Below the pieces are notes generated by a model. It was given only the letters and a program-made list of their open reading frames with translations. It was not told the DNA's origin and made no database searches. Of a stretch of DNA of 5,183 nucleotides, positions 4,299-5,183 are shown piece after piece (the stretch's first letter is position 1; every line of letters starts with the position of its first letter). The position numbers were made by a program, and so were the translations under genes. The stretch covers positions 1-5,183 of the forward strand of contig CAMIOJ010000180.1 of NCBI GenBank assembly GCA_946222435.1. The letters run 5' to 3'. The DNA is from an uncultured Micrococcus sp. (GTDB taxonomy: Bacteria; Actinomycetota; Actinomycetes; Actinomycetales; Micrococcaceae).

Positions 4299-5183
4299 AT
4301 GAACAGTGACCCGACCCTGGAGATGATCCTCGCGGTCATCGCGCTGGTCGCCGTGGTGGCGGTCGGCGCGGTGCTCGTGTGGAACCACATGCGTGTCCGG
4401 CGACTCAGTCGGCAGGTGGAAAGGCTGCGGTCGGACCGCCAGGCACTCGTGGACCGGGTGGACCAGCTGAAGACGCAGGTGGACGAGCATGCCGAGGACG
4501 GCAGCAGCGGCCACGAGGTCGCCCTCGTCATCAACCCCGTGAAGAACAACGCGGACGAGGTCCGCAAACAGGTGGTGGCCGCCACCCGGGACATGGGCAT
4601 GGGCGACGTCCTGATCCTGGAGACCACGGAGGACGACCCGGGCACCCAGATGGCGGCGGACGCGAAGGCAGCCGGCGTGAAGACGGTCATCGCCGCCGGC
4701 GGCGACGGCACCGTCCGCACCGTGGCCGAGCAGCTGGTCGGCTCGGACATCCGCCTGGGCATTGTGCCGATGGGCACCGGCAACCTGCTGGCCCGCAACC
4801 TGAAGCTGCCGATCGACGACGTCGACGCATGCATCACCGCCGCCCTGAACGGCTCCACGAAGAAGATCGACACGCTGGACGTGCGCCTCGAGGACGAGGA
4901 CGGCGAGCGTCACCGCCACACGGCCCTGGTGATCGGCGGCGTGGGCCTGGACGCCGAGGTCATGGGGGACACCCGTGAGGACCTGAAGGCCAAGGCCGGC
5001 TGGATCGCGTATGGCGAGGCGGGCCTGCGCCACCTGCCGGGTGACCGCCAGGACGCCACCATCTCCCTGGACGGCGGCTCCCCGCGCCGCTACAAGATCC
5101 GCTCAGTGCTGGTTGCCAACTGCGGTAGCCTGCAGGGCGGCCTGGAGCTGCTGCCGGACGCAAAGCTGGACGACGGCCTGCTG
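4299..5183 (+). CDS. Membrane-anchored diacylglycerol kinase-family lipid kinase (3' truncated by window edge)
   Basis: 295 residues are present and the frame is still open at the last base. Residues 9-28 form one hydrophobic segment (MILAVIALVAVVAVGAVLVW) after a short N-terminus, probably a membrane anchor. Residues 32-66 are charged with heptad-like Leu/Val (RLSRQVERL, LVDRVDQLK), likely a short coiled coil. The DAGK catalytic domain follows from about 72: ALVINPVKNN (75-84), the nucleotide-binding loop AAGGDGTVRTVAEQL (132-146), GIVPMGTGNLLARNL (154-168), LDVRL (193-197), IGGVGLDAEVMGD (212-224), and near the end the NCGSLQGGLELLPDAKLDDG stretch typical of DgkB/YegS/LCB5-type kinases. These enzymes phosphorylate diacylglycerol or related lipids with ATP at the cytoplasmic face; the exact lipid is not readable. 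Only a short C-terminal part should be missing. The NPxSG motif common elsewhere is NPVKN here, a variant familiar from actinobacterial members. Confidence 0.9.
   Translation, partial: MNSDPTLEMILAVIALVAVVAVGAVLVWNHMRVRRLSRQVERLRSDRQALVDRVDQLKTQVDEHAEDGSSGHEVALVINPVKNNADEVRKQVVAATRDMGMGDVLILETTEDDPGTQMAADAKAAGVKTVIAAGGDGTVRTVAEQLVGSDIRLGIVPMGTGNLLARNLKLPIDDVDACITAALNGSTKKIDTLDVRLEDEDGERHRHTALVIGGVGLDAEVMGDTREDLKAKAGWIAYGEAGLRHLPGDRQDATISLDGGSPRRYKIRSVLVANCGSLQGGLELLPDAKLDDGLL

Noticed and set aside
4269..5033. A 254-codon frame on the - strand opposite the lipid kinase.
   Set aside because: The + strand carries continuous diacylglycerol kinase motifs; the - strand product is His/Gln/Val-rich with no family resemblance.

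Overview
This window is very GC-rich with strong G/C bias at third codon positions. The protein families (actinobacterial-type seryl-tRNA synthetase, a SatD-like/HTH regulator, a membrane-anchored diacylglycerol-kinase-family protein) point to a high-GC actinobacterium, most likely Micrococcaceae (Micrococcus/Kocuria/Arthrobacter-like). The genus is an inference from sequence style, not a database match.

Layout: (1) 1-204, + strand, the C-terminal end of inorganic pyrophosphatase (ppa). (2) 205-476, a non-coding stretch unusually rich in hairpins. It holds two terminator-like hairpins, then a 76-nt extended stem-loop (284-359), another small hairpin, and a 10-codon ORF with a textbook Shine-Dalgarno. 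(3) 477-1109, +, a SatD-like domain fused to a helix-turn-helix. (4) 1262-1906, +, a stand-alone ABC ATPase that keeps Walker A and B but has lost the LSGGQ signature and the H-switch histidine. (5) 1988-2779, -, a Cof-type HAD hydrolase. (6) 2939-4225, -, serS, with a perfect 13-bp hairpin terminator behind it. (7) 4299 to the window end, +, a membrane-anchored lipid kinase of the diacylglycerol kinase catalytic family, cut off at its 3' end.

The genes look like a housekeeping neighbourhood of mostly single-gene transcription units, not one pathway. The ABC gene and the HAD gene converge; serS and the lipid kinase diverge from a 73-bp gap. A theme across the window is leaderless expression: five starts each have a -10-like hexamer ending 6-7 nt before the start codon and no properly spaced Shine-Dalgarno. 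The only well-spaced Shine-Dalgarno noticed ahead of an ATG belongs to the 10-codon ORF at 404-436.

No tRNA, rRNA, CRISPR array, insertion sequence or phage gene was found. The points most worth following are the structured region between ppa and the SatD-like gene, and the degenerate orphan ABC ATPase. Neither can be called a new system from sequence reading alone.
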